Shown: in pieces, positions 43,977-53,792 of the stretch
Layout of the letters: every line of letters begins with the position of its first letter
Position numbering within the stretch: the first letter of the stretch is position 1
DNA from: Serratia marcescens
GTDB taxonomy: Bacteria > Pseudomonadota > Gammaproteobacteria > Enterobacterales > Enterobacteriaceae
Length of the DNA: 64,000 bases
Assembly: GCF_006715005.1 (NCBI RefSeq)
Contig: NZ_VFMJ01000001.1
Location: 744,001-808,000, forward strand
Reading direction: 5' to 3'
Notes under the pieces: model-generated
The model's input: only the letters and a program-made list of their open reading frames with translations
The model's database searches: none
What the model was told of the DNA's origin: nothing
Made by a program: the position numbers and the translations under genes

Positions 43977-44909
43977 TTGGACAAAATTTTCGTCGACGAA
44001 GCAGTGAACGAACTGCACACCATTCAAGATATGCTGCGCTGGACGGTAAGCCGCTTCAACGCTGCCAATATCTACTATGGTCACGGAACCGATAATCCGT
44101 GGGACGAAGCGGTGCAATTGGTGCTGCCAAGCCTGTTCCTGCCGTTGGACATTCCGGAGGACATGCACACCGCCCGTCTGACCTCCAGCGAGCGTCATCG
44201 CATCGTTGAGCGCGTGATCCGCCGCGTCAACGAACGCATCCCGGTCGCTTACCTGACCAACAAGGCCTGGTTCTGCGGCATGGAATTCTACGTCGACGAG
44301 CGCGTGCTGGTGCCGCGTTCGCCGATCGGCGAGTTGATCAACGATCGCTTCAGCGCGCTGATCCCACACCCGCCTCGTCATATCCTCGACATGTGCACCG
44401 GCAGCGGCTGCATCGCCATCGCCTGCGGCTACGCTTTCCCGGAAGCGGAAGTGGACGCGGTGGACATCTCCAGCGAAGTGCTGGCGGTAACCGAGCGCAA
44501 TATTCAGGCGCACGGCGTCGAACACCAGGTGATCCCGATCCGTTCCGATCTGTTCCGCGACGTTCCCGCGATCCAGTACGATCTGATCGTCACCAACCCG
44601 CCGTACGTCGATGCGGAAGACATGTCCGATCTGCCGCAGGAGTTCCGCTTTGAGCCGGAACTGGGCCTGGCGGCGGGCAGCGACGGCCTGAAGCTGGTGC
44701 GCCGCATCCTGGCCTGCGCGCCGGACTACCTGACCGACGACGGCGTGCTGATTTGTGAAGTGGGTAACAGCATGGTACACCTGATGGAACAATATCCGGA
44801 TATTCCGTTCACCTGGCTGGAGTTCGAAAACGGCGGTGACGGCGTGTTCATGCTGACCAAACAGCAGCTGGTGGATTGCAAGGAACACTTCAGCCTCTAT
44901 CGCAGCTAA
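43977..44909 (+). CDS. prmB: Ribosomal protein uL3 glutamine methyltransferase PrmB
   Basis: This 310-residue S-adenosylmethionine-dependent enzyme methylates a glutamine of ribosomal protein uL3 during 50S assembly. The AdoMet site [20 protein letters not shown] and the glutamine-binding NPPY motif ([17 protein letters not shown]) are both present. I chose the TTG at 43977 as start: GGAGG lies at proper distance, and the resulting protein has exactly the length and N-terminus ([12 protein letters not shown]) of E. coli PrmB. Frames extending back to 43848 start inside the region upstream and add unrelated sequence. aroC follows after 65 bases. Confidence 0.93.
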   Translation: MDKIFVDEAVNELHTIQDMLRWTVSRFNAANIYYGHGTDNPWDEAVQLVLPSLFLPLDIPEDMHTARLTSSERHRIVERVIRRVNERIPVAYLTNKAWFCGMEFYVDERVLVPRSPIGELINDRFSALIPHPPRHILDMCTGSGCIAIACGYAFPEAEVDAVDISSEVLAVTERNIQAHGVEHQVIPIRSDLFRDVPAIQYDLIVTNPPYVDAEDMSDLPQEFRFEPELGLAAGSDGLKLVRRILACAPDYLTDDGVLICEVGNSMVHLMEQYPDIPFTWLEFENGGDGVFMLTKQQLVDCKEHFSLYRS

Positions 44910-44922
44910 ACCGCATTTCCAG

Positions 44923-44939
44923 GGCCCGCACGGCGGGCC
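44923..44939 (+). other. Small GC hairpin between prmB and aroC
   Basis: GGCCCGC-ACG-GCGGGCC forms a perfect 7-bp stem but lacks a T-tract. It may be a weak attenuator or RNA-stabilising structure, so read-through from prmB into aroC is expected. Confidence 0.4.
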
Positions 44940-44974
44940 TGATAACGATAAAAGACTAACGGTAAGGAGCCGTG

Positions 44975-46060
44975 ATGGCAGGAAACAGTATTGGGCAGAT
45001 TTTCCGCGTCACCACCTTCGGTGAATCTCACGGGGTGGCGCTGGGTTGTATCGTCGACGGCGTGCCGCCCGGCATTCCGCTCACCGAAGCCGATTTGCAA
45101 CACGATCTGGACCGCCGTCGTCCGGGCACCTCGCGTTACACCACCCAGCGTCGTGAACCGGATCAGGTGCGCATTCTCTCCGGCGTATTCGAAGGCGTGA
45201 CCACCGGCACCAGCATCGGTTTGATCATTGAGAACACCGATCAGCGTTCGCAAGACTACAGCGCCATCAAAGACGTGTTCCGTCCGGGGCATGCAGACTA
45301 CACCTACGAACAGAAATACGGGCTGCGCGACTATCGCGGCGGCGGCCGTTCTTCGGCGCGTGAAACCGCCATGCGCGTTGCGGCGGGCGCCATCGCCAAG
45401 AAATACCTGCAGCAGAAGTTCGGTGTGCAGGTGCGCGGCTATCTGGCGCAGATCGGCGACGTGACCTGTGAGCTGAAAGATTGGGATCAGGTCGAGCAGA
45501 ACCCGTTCTTCTGCCCGGATCCGGACAAGCTGGAAGCGCTGGACGAACTGATGCGCGCGCTGAAAAAAGAGGGCGACTCCATTGGCGCCAAGGTCAGCGT
45601 GATCGCTGAAAACGTGCCGGTTGGCCTGGGCGAGCCGGTGTTTGATCGCCTCGACGCCGATCTGGCGCACGCGCTGATGAGCATCAACGCGGTGAAAGGC
45701 GTGGAGATCGGTGACGGATTTGCTGTCGTGACCAAGCGCGGCAGCGAAAACCGCGATGAAATCACCCCGGAAGGCTTCCAAAGCAACCATGCCGGCGGCA
45801 TTCTCGGCGGCATCAGCAGCGGCCAACCGGTGATCGCGCATCTGGCGCTGAAGCCGACCTCCAGCATTATGGTGCCGGGGCGCACCATCAATCGCCAGGG
45901 CGAAGCGGTGGAGATGGTCACCCGCGGTCGCCACGATCCATGCGTGGGCATCCGCGCCGTGCCGATCGCCGAAGCGATGATGGCAATCGTGTTGATGGAT
46001 CACCTGCTGCGCCAGCGTGCGCAAAACGGTGATGTGGTTTCCGACGTGCCTCGCTGGTAA
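44975..46060 (+). CDS. aroC: Chorismate synthase AroC
   Basis: This 361-residue enzyme makes chorismate from 5-enolpyruvylshikimate-3-phosphate, the last common step of aromatic biosynthesis, and needs reduced FMN. Family signatures are [32 protein letters not shown]-like [20 protein letters not shown], and [19 protein letters not shown]. Length and sequence match E. coli AroC. The ATG at 44975 has AAGGAG upstream; a GTG one codon earlier is unlikely. mepA starts 5 bases after its stop. Confidence 0.97.
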   Translation: MAGNSIGQIFRVTTFGESHGVALGCIVDGVPPGIPLTEADLQHDLDRRRPGTSRYTTQRREPDQVRILSGVFEGVTTGTSIGLIIENTDQRSQDYSAIKDVFRPGHADYTYEQKYGLRDYRGGGRSSARETAMRVAAGAIAKKYLQQKFGVQVRGYLAQIGDVTCELKDWDQVEQNPFFCPDPDKLEALDELMRALKKEGDSIGAKVSVIAENVPVGLGEPVFDRLDADLAHALMSINAVKGVEIGDGFAVVTKRGSENRDEITPEGFQSNHAGGILGGISSGQPVIAHLALKPTSSIMVPGRTINRQGEAVEMVTRGRHDPCVGIRAVPIAEAMMAIVLMDHLLRQRAQNGDVVSDVPRW

Positions 46061-46065
46061 TCGCC

Positions 46066-46893
46066 ATGAAAAACTGGATGTTGGGCCTGGTGGCCCTGAC
46101 GGCCTCCGCTTCCGCCATGGCGCTGACGCCGTGGCAGAAAATCGACCATCCGGTGGCCGGCGCGCCACAGGCGGTGGGCGGTTTTGCCAACGGCTGCGTC
46201 ATTGGCGCCCAGCCGTTGCCGCTGAATTCACCGAACTACCAGGTGATGCGTACCGACCAGCGCCGCTATTTCGGCCACCCGGATCTGCTGGCGTTCATTC
46301 AGCGCCTCAGCAGCCAAGCGAACCAGAAAGCGCTGGGCACGGTGCTGATCGGCGATATGGCGATGCCGGCCGGTGGGCGCTTCAGCAGCGGCCACGCCAG
46401 CCACCAGTCGGGACTGGACGTCGACATCTGGCTGCAGTTGCCGCGCCAACGCTGGAGCGCGCAGCAATTGCTGAAACCGCAGCCGATCGACCTGGTGTCA
46501 GGGGATGGCAAGCAGGTGGTGGCGAGCCAATGGCAGCCGCAAATTGAGTCGCTGATCAAACTGGCGGCGCAGGACGCGGACGTGACGCGCATCTTCGTCA
46601 ACCCGGCGATCAAGCAGCGCCTGTGCCTGGACGCCGGTGCCGATCGCGCCTGGTTGCACAAGGTGCGGCCGTGGTTCGGCCACCGTGCGCATATGCACGT
46701 GCGCCTGCGTTGTCCGGCCGGCAGCCTGGAGTGCCAGGAGCAGGATACGCCGCCGCCGGGCGACGGTTGCGGCGCCGAACTGGCGAGCTGGTTCGTACCG
46801 CATCAGCCTAACGCGAAACCGGGCAAATCTGTGCCGCCGCCGTTACCGCCGACCTGTCAGGCATTGCTGGATCACCATTTCTCAGCGGAATAA
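46066..46893 (+). CDS. mepA: Penicillin-insensitive murein endopeptidase MepA
   Basis: This 275-residue periplasmic LAS-family metallopeptidase cleaves the D-alanyl-meso-diaminopimelyl cross-links of peptidoglycan. After a signal peptide (ending SASAMA), the zinc-site residues are seen in [15 protein letters not shown] (His and Asp) and in [12 protein letters not shown] (C-terminal His). Six Cys include pairs expected to form disulfides, as in E. coli. It sits in the conserved order prmB-aroC-mepA-yfcA and is probably co-transcribed with aroC. Confidence 0.95.
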   Translation: MKNWMLGLVALTASASAMALTPWQKIDHPVAGAPQAVGGFANGCVIGAQPLPLNSPNYQVMRTDQRRYFGHPDLLAFIQRLSSQANQKALGTVLIGDMAMPAGGRFSSGHASHQSGLDVDIWLQLPRQRWSAQQLLKPQPIDLVSGDGKQVVASQWQPQIESLIKLAAQDADVTRIFVNPAIKQRLCLDAGADRAWLHKVRPWFGHRAHMHVRLRCPAGSLECQEQDTPPPGDGCGAELASWFVPHQPNAKPGKSVPPPLPPTCQALLDHHFSAE

Positions 46894-46896
46894 CAC

Positions 46897-47703
46897 ATGG
46901 ATTGGTTCGTCCTTGGCCCCGAGATGCTCGGGGTGTTGTTTGCGGTAGCGCTGCTGGCGGGGTTTATCGACTCCATTGCCGGCGGCGGTGGGTTGCTGAC
47001 GGTGCCGGCCTTGCTGGCGGTGGGGGTTCCCCCGGCGCAGGCGCTGGCGACCAATAAACTACAGTCGGTAGGGGGTTCCTTCTCCGCCAGCCTGTACTTT
47101 ATTCGTCGGCGTGCGGTGAATCTCAACGACCAGAAGCTGACGATCTTTCTGACGCTGATCGGCTCGATCGCCGGCGCCATTCTGGTGCAGCATATGCGCG
47201 CCGATTTGCTGCGGCAGATGCTGCCGCTGCTAGTGATCGGCATCGGTCTCTATTTCTTGCTGATGCCACGATTGGGTGAGGAAGATCGTCAACGTCGCCT
47301 CGGTGCCTTGCCGTTCGGGTTGGTGGCCGGCGGTTGCGTCGGGTTTTACGACGGTTTCTTCGGCCCCGGCGCTGGATCGTTCTACGCGCTGGCCTATGTG
47401 ACGCTGTGCGGTTTCAACCTCGCCAAGTCTACGGCGCACGCCAAGGTGCTGAACTTCACCTCCAACGTCGGCGGATTGGCGCTGTTCATCATCGGCGGCA
47501 AGGTGGTGTGGAGCATCGGTCTGGTGATGCTGGTGGGGCAGGTACTGGGGGCGCGTTTGGGCGCGCACATGGTGCTGACCCGCGGGCAGAAGCTGATTCG
47601 GCCGATGATCGTGATCGTTTCACTGGTGATGAGCCTCAAGCTGCTGTACGACAATCACGGCGCGGAAATTCAGCAGTGGTTGACCGCCCTGGTGCACGGT
47701 TAA
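46897..47703 (+). CDS. yfcA: TSUP-family membrane transporter YfcA
   Basis: This 268-residue inner-membrane protein belongs to the TauE/SafE/YfcA family, with two repeated halves. The first has GFIDSIAGGGGLLTVPALLA and the second GFYDGFFGPGAGSFYALAYV, the paired Gly-rich motifs of the family. Eight or so helices are visible. TSUP proteins export sulfur-containing or other organic anions; the YfcA substrate is unknown. It starts 3 bases after mepA and ends the operon. Confidence 0.93.
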   Translation: MDWFVLGPEMLGVLFAVALLAGFIDSIAGGGGLLTVPALLAVGVPPAQALATNKLQSVGGSFSASLYFIRRRAVNLNDQKLTIFLTLIGSIAGAILVQHMRADLLRQMLPLLVIGIGLYFLLMPRLGEEDRQRRLGALPFGLVAGGCVGFYDGFFGPGAGSFYALAYVTLCGFNLAKSTAHAKVLNFTSNVGGLALFIIGGKVVWSIGLVMLVGQVLGARLGAHMVLTRGQKLIRPMIVIVSLVMSLKLLYDNHGAEIQQWLTALVHG

Positions 47704-47723
47704 AGATGAAGAGGGGGCGTTGC

Positions 47724-47751
47724 TTACGCGCCCTGTCTTATCGGGTATAAT
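47724..47751 (+). promoter_or_regulatory. Possible sigma-70 promoter of epmC-yfcL
   Basis: A perfect TATAAT (47746-47751) with a poor -35 candidate (TTACGC, 47724-47729, spacer 16) lies 32 bases before the epmC start. Confidence 0.5.
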
Positions 47752-47783
47752 GGCCTCTTTATTTTTGTGGTTATAGAGTTTTT

Positions 47784-48341
47784 ATGTCAGACATGCAGAC
47801 CCGTCATCGCTATGAACAGTTGATCGAGATCTTCAATCAGTGCTTCAGCGATGACTACAACACCCGCCTGGTGAAAGGCGATGACGAACCTATCTACCTG
47901 CCGGCCGACGACGAATTGCCGTATCACCGCATCGTGTTCGCCCACGGCTTCTACGCCAGCGGCCTGCATGAAATCTCGCACTGGTGCATCGCCGGCGAAG
48001 CGCGCCGCCAACTGGTGGACTTCGGTTACTGGTATTGCCCGGACGGGCGCGACGCGCAAACCCAGAGTGAATTCGAAGCGGTGGAGATCAAACCGCAGGC
48101 GCTGGAATGGATGTTCTGCGTGGCGGCCGGTTTCCCGTTCAACGTCAGCTGCGACAACCTGAACGGCGACTGCGAACCGGATCGCATCGCGTTCCAGCGC
48201 AAGGTGCGTGCCCGGGTATTGATGCTGCTGGAGCAGAGAATACCCACACGGCCTGCGCGCTTTATTCAGGCGTTGCAATCGTTCTACAATACGCCACCGT
48301 TGGCGGCCGAGCATTTTCCGTATCCGGAAGATCTCAACTGA
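47784..48341 (+). CDS. epmC: Elongation factor P hydroxylase EpmC (YfcM)
   Basis: This 185-residue protein hydroxylates the beta-lysyl-lysine of translation factor EF-P, after EpmA and EpmB have built that modification. The match to E. coli YfcM runs end to end. Likely metal ligands include the His and Glu of FYASGLHEISHWCIAGEARR. The strongly conserved QSEFEAVEIKPQALEWMFCV follows. It is followed by yfcL after 32 bases, as in E. coli. Confidence 0.93.
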   Translation: MSDMQTRHRYEQLIEIFNQCFSDDYNTRLVKGDDEPIYLPADDELPYHRIVFAHGFYASGLHEISHWCIAGEARRQLVDFGYWYCPDGRDAQTQSEFEAVEIKPQALEWMFCVAAGFPFNVSCDNLNGDCEPDRIAFQRKVRARVLMLLEQRIPTRPARFIQALQSFYNTPPLAAEHFPYPEDLN

Positions 48342-48373
48342 CGCCACAGCCCGCTATTTAATGAGGAAATTTG

Positions 48374-48655
48374 ATGATCGCAGAATTTGAAGCGCGCATT
48401 TTGGCGCTGATTGATGACATGGTAGAGCACGCCAGCGATGATGAACTGTTTGCCGGTGGCTACCTGCGCGGTCATTTGACGCTGGCGGTAGCCGAAGCGG
48501 AAGAACAGGGCGAGCATACTGCCGAAGCGCTGAAAGCGCGGGTGGAAGAGAGCTTGCACAAGGCAATCGCCGCAGGGGAACTCTCGCCGCCGGATCAGAT
48601 CCTGGTACGCGGCATGTGGGAAAACCTCTATCAGGCCGCAACGCCTGCTGCCTGA
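48374..48655 (+). CDS. yfcL: YfcL family protein
   Basis: This 93-residue protein is helical and acidic ([20 protein letters not shown] then [20 protein letters not shown]) and matches the E. coli YfcL family. No function is known. I chose the ATG at 48374 with GAGG upstream; a TTG one codon earlier is possible. It always travels with epmC and mnmC in enterobacteria, both acting on translation components, so a link to translation is possible but unproven. Confidence 0.9.
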   Translation: MIAEFEARILALIDDMVEHASDDELFAGGYLRGHLTLAVAEAEEQGEHTAEALKARVEESLHKAIAAGELSPPDQILVRGMWENLYQAATPAA

Positions 48656-48665
48656 CCGCCATGCC

Positions 48666-48685
48666 GGGGCGCGTCACCGCGCCCC
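48666..48685. terminator. Convergent GC-rich hairpin between yfcL and mnmC
   Basis: A perfect 8-bp stem, GGGGCGCG with CGCGCCCC and loop TCAC, sits 10 bases after yfcL and 11 bases beyond the mnmC stop. It has no real T-tract. Confidence 0.55.
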
Positions 48686-48696
48686 TCATTCATGAA

Positions 48697-50721
48697 TTAA
48701 ACCGCACGCCCTTTCAGTAACTTCCGCACCCACATCCGATTCGGATTCAACGCCGCCAGCAGGCGCGCGTCGCCCGGCAACGGTTCGCCGAACAGCTGCG
48801 CCGCCAGAATTTCCGCCGCCAACGGCGCCGAACACAGGCCACGCGATCCCAACCCACCGATAGCGAACAGGCCGGGATAGACCGGCGCATCGGCAACGGT
48901 TTCGCCGCGCTGATGCTGCCGCTGCAAATCCTGATACTGCGCCAGCGTGGCCTGATAGTCTGGCAGCGCGCCGACCATGGGCAGATGATCGCGGGTGGCG
49001 CTGCGCACGCCGCAGCGCGCCTGATGAGCGCTGACGTCCACCTGCTGCGGCCAGGCCTGTTCCGGCAGGCAGCGCAGCAGGCGCTCGCGGTTCTCCTGTT
49101 GCTCCTGCTCGCGGTAGTCGGTGGCGATGTCGCCGCGCTGGTAGCTGGCGCCGATGCAGTGTTGGCCGTTGTTGGCGTTGATCGGCGTCAGGTAGCCGTC
49201 GTAACACAACACCTGTTTCAACTGACCGAGGGCCGGCGAGCTTGGGATATGCGACACCTGCCCGCGCACCGAGTACAGCGGCAGGGCTTCCGTCGGCGCC
49301 AGTTCGGCCAACCGGTGGCCGTTGGCCAGGATCACCGTCGCATGGCGGTGGCTTTCACCGTTGGCGAAATCGATGCGCCAGCCGTTTTCTTCACGCGCCA
49401 GCGCCAACGCATCGTGCCGGTAGCGGCAAATCAGGCCCTGACGCTGCGCCAGCGCAATCGCGCCGCGCGTCAGCTCGGCCGGGCAGAGCCAGCCGCCCTG
49501 CGGATAGGTGATGCCGCCAAAGCCGGTATCGACGCCGCACAGTTCACTGAGCGTCTCCCGGTCGGCCGCCATCGCCAGCGCCGGTGGCCAGTCGGTTTTC
49601 AGCATATTGGCGATCTTGGCGCCACTCTTTTCGTCGTAGGCTAACTGGCTGACGCCGCACCACTGGTGATCAAAGGCGATGCCTTGTTGCAACAGCGCGT
49701 CGTACTGGCGACGGGCGAAGGGAAACGCGGCGCTGAAGAAGCTCTCCAGCGCGTCGCCGCTGCCGTTCAGCAGAGGATAAATCGCCCCCTGGCGATTGCC
49801 GGATGCCCCCTCCGCCGCCTGCTCATCGGCGCAGTAGAGCGTGACGGTAGCACCGCGCCGCAGCAAGGCCAGCGCGGTGAGCGCGCTGGCGACGCCGCCG
49901 CCGATCAGGGCGATGTCGGCGGTGTTGTCCGCCGCCGGACGTCGATACCAGGGGGCCGGGTGGGGAGCGGGCTGCGCATCGGCCGGGAGCTCGCCGGCGA
50001 GCATCTCACGCTTTTGGCCGAAGCCTTTGCAACGGTTGACCTGAAAACCGGCCTGTTGCAAGCCGCGGCGCACAAAGCCGGCGGCGGTAAAGGTGGCGAA
50101 GCTGCCTCCCGGCCGGGCGAAACGCGCCATGGCGGCGAACAGTTGATCGGTCCACATGTCGGGATTTTTTGCCGGCGCAAAGCCGTCGAGGAACCAGGCA
50201 TCGACCTGGTTATTCATGCTGGCGTCAAACTGCGGCAGCAGGTCGTTGACGTCGCCGAACCACAGATCGAGCGTAATGCGGCCTTCGGCCAGCAGCAGGC
50301 GATGGCAGCCCGGCAGCGGCAGCGGCCATTGAGCGCGCAGTTCGTCGGCATAAGGCGCCAGCTCCGGCCAGCGCGCATGCGCCGCCGCCAGATCGGCCTG
50401 CTGCAGGGGGAATTTTTCGAAGCTGATAAAGTGCAGGCGTTGCAGCGCGGCGTCCGGCTCGGCCTGGCGGAAGCCGGCGAAGGCCTGCCACAGCGTGAGG
50501 AAATTGAGCCCGGTGCCGAATCCGGTTTCCGCCACCACCAACAACGGGCGCGGATGGGTGGCGAAACGCTGCGGCAGTTGGTTGCCCTGCAGGAAGACGT
50601 AGCGGGTTTCTTCCAGCCCATCCTGATTGGAAAAATAGACGTCATCAAACTGTTTCGAAACAGGTGTACCCTGTTCGTTCCAGGTTAGCGTTGCGGTTTG
50701 GATGGGGGCGTGGTTCACGGT
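48697..50721 (-). CDS. mnmC: Bifunctional tRNA mnm5s2U biosynthesis protein MnmC
   Basis: This two-domain enzyme makes the 5-methylaminomethyl-2-thiouridine of tRNA wobble positions. The N-terminal methyltransferase domain (about 1-245) has the AdoMet motif [20 protein letters not shown] and acts last. The C-terminal FAD oxidase domain (about 260-674) has the dinucleotide fold [20 protein letters not shown] and converts cmnm5 to nm5. I prefer the GTG at 50721 ([20 protein letters not shown]), where family similarity begins; a TTG at 50739 would add six residues. It is divergent from fabB. Confidence 0.93.
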   Translation of the reverse strand, partial: TVNHAPIQTATLTWNEQGTPVSKQFDDVYFSNQDGLEETRYVFLQGNQLPQRFATHPRPLLVVAETGFGTGLNFLTLWQAFAGFRQAEPDAALQRLHFISFEKFPLQQADLAAAHARWPELAPYADELRAQWPLPLPGCHRLLLAEGRITLDLWFGDVNDLLPQFDASMNNQVDAWFLDGFAPAKNPDMWTDQLFAAMARFARPGGSFATFTAAGFVRRGLQQAGFQVNRCKGFGQKREMLAGELPADAQPAPHPAPWYRRPAADNTADIALIGGGVASALTALALLRRGATVTLYCADEQAAEGASGNRQGAIYPLLNGSGDALESFFSAAFPFARRQYDALLQQGIAFDHQWCGVSQLAYDEKSGAKIANMLKTDWPPALAMAADRETLSELCGVDTGFGGITYPQGGWLCPAELTRGAIALAQRQGLICRYRHDALALAREENGWRIDFANGESHRHATVILANGHRLAELAPTEALPLYSVRGQVSHIPSSPALGQLKQVLCYDGYLTPINANNGQHCIGASYQRGDIATDYREQEQQENRERLLRCLPEQAWPQQVDVSAHQARCGVRSATRDHLPMVGALPDYQATLAQYQDLQRQHQRGETVADAPVYPGLFAIGGLGSRGLCSAPLAAEILAAQLFGEPLPGDARLLAALNPNRMWVRKLLKGRAV

Positions 50722-50807
50722 CAATGGCTCGAAATTCAAGGGATGCCGCGAATTCTAACGGCGCTGGCGCCCCGGCGCAAACTGGACAACAATAAAGCTG
50801 AAAAACG

Positions 50808-50822
50808 CTGATCGGACTTGTT
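50808..50822 (+). promoter_or_regulatory. FadR-like activator site upstream of fabB
   Basis: CTGATCGGACTTGTT matches the FadR consensus (CTGGTCNGACNNGTT) with one change. In E. coli, FadR bound upstream of the promoter activates fabB. Confidence 0.7.
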
Positions 50823-50823
50823 C

Positions 50824-50841
50824 GGCTTACATCTGTACGCT
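50824..50841. promoter_or_regulatory. FabR-like operator upstream of fabB
   Basis: On the minus strand AGCGTACAGATGTAAGCC resembles the FabR palindrome (AGCGTACA-NN-TGTTCGCT type). It begins 2 bases after the FadR-like site and lies 48 bases before the fabB start, the E. coli arrangement. Confidence 0.7.
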
Positions 50842-50888
50842 AAAGTGCGATGCAAAATCCCGTAGGTAAATAGTGGAAGAGGTATTGA

Positions 50889-52109
50889 ATGAAACGTGCA
50901 GTGATTACTGGCCTGGGAGTTGTCTCCAGCATTGGTAATAACCAGCAGGAGGTCCTGGCAAGCCTGCAGGAAGGACGTTCTGGGATCACTTTCTCCCAGG
51001 AACTGAAAGATTCCGGCATGCGTAGTCACGTATGGGGGCAAGTTAAGCTCGACACGACCGGCCTGATCGACCGCAAGGCGGTGCGTTTCATGAGCGATGC
51101 TTCCATTTATGCCTTCCTGGCGATGCAAGAAGCGATCGCTTCTTCCGGCCTGAAGGACGAAGAGTATCAAAACAACCCGCGTGTGGGCCTGATTGCCGGT
51201 TCCGGCGGTGGTTCTCCGCGCTTCCAGGTATTCGGCGCCGATGCGATGCGCAGCCCGCGCGGCCTGAAAGCGGTTGGCCCGTACGTGGTGACCAAAGCCA
51301 TGGCTTCCGGCGTTTCCGCCTGCCTGGCAACGCCGTTCAAAATCCACGGCGTAAACTACTCCATCAGCTCCGCTTGCGCGACCTCCGCGCACTGCATCGG
51401 CAACGCGGTTGAGCAAATTCAGTTGGGCAAACAGGACATCGTGTTCGCCGGCGGCGGTGAAGAGCTATGCTGGGAAATGGCCTGCGAGTTCGACGCGATG
51501 GGCGCGCTGTCCACCAAGTACAACGACACGCCGGAAAAAGCCTCCCGCACCTACGACGCCGATCGTGACGGTTTCGTCATCGCCGGCGGCGGCGGCATGG
51601 TGGTGGTTGAAGAACTGGAGCACGCGCTGGCGCGCGGTGCGCACATCTATGCAGAAATCGTTGGCTACGGCGCGACTTCAGACGGTGCCGACATGGTTGC
51701 CCCTTCGGGCGAAGGCGCAGTACGCTGCATGAAGATGGCGATGCAGGATCTGGATGCGCCGATCGACTACATCAACGTGCACGGCACTTCTACGCCGGTG
51801 GGCGATGTGAAAGAACTGGGCGCTATTCGCGAAGTGTTCGGCGACAATACCCCGGCTATCTCCTCCACCAAGGCGATGACCGGTCACTCGCTGGGCGCCG
51901 CGGGCGTGCAGGAAGCGATCTACAGCCTGCTGATGCTGGAGCACGGCTTTATCGCGCCGAGCATCAACATTGAAACCCTGGATGAGCAGGCGGCCGGCAT
52001 GAACATCGTGACTCAGCCGACTCAGCGTGAGCTGACCACCGTGATGTCCAACAGCTTCGGCTTCGGCGGCACCAACGCCACCCTGGTGATGCGCAAACTG
52101 GCGAAATAA
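50889..52109 (+). CDS. fabB: 3-oxoacyl-ACP synthase I FabB
   Basis: This 406-residue elongating beta-ketoacyl-ACP synthase is required for unsaturated fatty-acid synthesis. The nucleophile Cys163 is in [20 protein letters not shown], and the catalytic histidines are in [11 protein letters not shown] and [12 protein letters not shown]. The end [15 protein letters not shown] is typical. It matches E. coli FabB over its full length. It stands alone, followed by a good terminator and preceded by FadR-like and FabR-like sites. Confidence 0.97.
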   Translation: MKRAVITGLGVVSSIGNNQQEVLASLQEGRSGITFSQELKDSGMRSHVWGQVKLDTTGLIDRKAVRFMSDASIYAFLAMQEAIASSGLKDEEYQNNPRVGLIAGSGGGSPRFQVFGADAMRSPRGLKAVGPYVVTKAMASGVSACLATPFKIHGVNYSISSACATSAHCIGNAVEQIQLGKQDIVFAGGGEELCWEMACEFDAMGALSTKYNDTPEKASRTYDADRDGFVIAGGGGMVVVEELEHALARGAHIYAEIVGYGATSDGADMVAPSGEGAVRCMKMAMQDLDAPIDYINVHGTSTPVGDVKELGAIREVFGDNTPAISSTKAMTGHSLGAAGVQEAIYSLLMLEHGFIAPSINIETLDEQAAGMNIVTQPTQRELTTVMSNSFGFGGTNATLVMRKLAK

Positions 52110-52136
52110 TTCCGCCTGAGCTTCATCTCGCCATCA

Positions 52137-52160
52137 AGCCCGCGTTTTCGCGGGCTTTTT
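52137..52160 (+). terminator. Terminator of fabB
   Basis: An 8-bp stem, AGCCCGCG with CGCGGGCT and a TTTT loop, is followed by TTTT, 28 bases after the stop. Confidence 0.92.
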
Positions 52161-52321
52161 ACTGCTCAAAGCCCGCTGGGCGAGCGCTCGGAGTTTTCCC
52201 AAATCACATCCCCTGACACATCATTACCTCGCCATTACACGCGTTGGGCATACAATAGCCAGGTAGCGTGATCAGCGCTCGGTGTGGCTTTTTAAAGTGA
52301 TCGAACATTGAGGCAAGAAGT

Positions 52322-52543
52322 ATGAAAAAGTTAATTGCGGTTGGGTTACTGTCGGCCGTGTTGGCCGGATGCGCCACCGATTCTCCCTGCGTTCCGGTCT
52401 ACGATGACCAGGGGCGTCTGGTGCACACCAACACCTGTATGAAGGGCACCACTCAGGATAACTGGGAAACCGCGGGCGCGATCGCCGGCGGTGCGGCGGC
52501 GGTTGCCGGTCTGACCCTCGGTATAATCGCGCTGACCAAGTGA
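52322..52543 (+). CDS. Small lipoprotein with glycine-rich C-terminal helix
   Basis: This 73-residue protein has a lipoprotein signal (LLSAVLAGC, with Cys as lipidation site), a short polar domain with two further Cys (SPCVPVY and TNTCMKGT) that could form a disulfide, and a hydrophobic Gly/Ala-rich end (AGAIAGGAAAVAGLTLGIIA). It is of the kind annotated only as lipoprotein in Serratia and Yersinia. AAGAAG precedes the ATG. It is a single gene with its own terminator; the function is unknown. Confidence 0.78.
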   Translation: MKKLIAVGLLSAVLAGCATDSPCVPVYDDQGRLVHTNTCMKGTTQDNWETAGAIAGGAAAVAGLTLGIIALTK

Positions 52544-52573
52544 TCGGCGCGGCGCCTGTGGGCGCATGCAACC

Positions 52574-52603
52574 AGCCCGGCCGCTGTGCGCCGGGCTTTT
52601 TTT
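52574..52603 (+). terminator. Terminator after the small lipoprotein gene
   Basis: An 8-bp stem, AGCCCGGC with GCCGGGCT and an 8-base loop, is followed by seven T. It lies just beyond the convergent apbE end, so it serves the plus strand. Confidence 0.92.
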
Positions 52604-52606
52604 ATC

Positions 52607-53638
52607 TCACTGCACCAAAAACGCCTTGAACTGCGGCGTCATCACGGCGCTAAAGCCCTCGTCGGTTTTGCTGATCAGGTAGACCGCCAGCCCTTTCTCT
52701 TCGGCGAGCTTCAACGCTTTCTCCGTGCCCAGCACCATCAGGCCGGTATCCCAGCCGTCGGCCTCGAGTGCGGTGGGGGCGATCACCGTGGCGGAAACCA
52801 ACCGGTGATTGATCGGCCTGCCGGTGGTCGGATCGATGACATGGGAGTAGCGCTGGCCGTTTTGTTCAAAGTAGTTGCGGTAGCTGCCGGCGGTGCTGAT
52901 GCCGTAACCGTGCAGATCCACCAGCGCCTGCACCGCATTTTCACGGTCGGTCGGCTTTTGGATTGCCACCCGCCAGGGTTTGCCCTGGCCGTTGACGCCG
53001 CGTGAAGAGACTGCGCCACCGACCGAGACCAGGTAGTTGGTAATGCCGTTGCGGTTCATCAGGCGCACCAGCTCGTCGGCGCCGTAGCCTTCGCCCAGCG
53101 TCGAGAGATCGACATACATGTCCGGCAGATCTTTTTGCAGCCACTCTCCGCGATTGTCGCTGATCAGCTTCAGGTGCTGCAGGCCGATGCGCTGCTTCGC
53201 CGCGTCGATCTGCGCCTGTTCCGGCACCTTGACCGGATGCTTGTCGGGGCCGAATCCCCACAGGTTCACCAGTGGGCCGACGGTGATGTCCATGGCACCG
53301 CCGGTATCGCGGCCGATGCGCTGGGCCATCAGCACGATATCCGCCATGCCGCGCGGGATCGGCTGCGGTTCGAGGCTGGCGCTACGGTTAAACTGCGACA
53401 GCACCGAGTCGGCGCGGTAGGTTGAGATATCGTCGTTGGCCCGTTCGAGCACCGCGTCGATCTGCCGCTGCAGTTCTTGCTTGCCGATCGCGACATCACC
53501 GCTGACTTTAACGCTGTAGAAGGTGCCCATGGTCTTGCCGTCGATATCGATTTGCGGGCGGGAGGAGGCATCGTCGCAGGCGGCGAGCAGGGCGCATAAG
53601 GCGCTGAGCAACGCCCCTTTGGCGAACAGGGAAGCCAT
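52607..53638 (-). CDS. apbE: FAD:protein FMN transferase ApbE
   Basis: This 343-residue periplasmic lipoprotein attaches FMN covalently to Ser/Thr of target proteins such as NqrB, NqrC and RsxG/D. The lipobox is LCALLAAC. Typical ApbE blocks are TMGTFYSVKVSGD, VDLSTLGEGYGADELVRLMN, YLVSVGGAVSSRG and the metal-binding end region HVIDPTTGRPINHRLVSATV and WDTGLMVLG. No flavoprotein target gene is adjacent. It is divergent from ybiR and has no gene in the same unit. Confidence 0.95.
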   Translation of the reverse strand: MASLFAKGALLSALCALLAACDDASSRPQIDIDGKTMGTFYSVKVSGDVAIGKQELQRQIDAVLERANDDISTYRADSVLSQFNRSASLEPQPIPRGMADIVLMAQRIGRDTGGAMDITVGPLVNLWGFGPDKHPVKVPEQAQIDAAKQRIGLQHLKLISDNRGEWLQKDLPDMYVDLSTLGEGYGADELVRLMNRNGITNYLVSVGGAVSSRGVNGQGKPWRVAIQKPTDRENAVQALVDLHGYGISTAGSYRNYFEQNGQRYSHVIDPTTGRPINHRLVSATVIAPTALEADGWDTGLMVLGTEKALKLAEEKGLAVYLISKTDEGFSAVMTPQFKAFLVQ

Positions 53639-53792
53639 AACATGTCCTTTGAAAACGAGAAAGCCGCTACAAATAAAGTAAAGCGCGGCAAATGGAAAGC
53701 GGATAAAGGTAAAATAGCATTTTGCTGGCGTTGCGGCTGTGCCTGAGCTAACGTCTCGCTCATGCTTTTCGCTGAGGTTTCAAGCTGCCACC

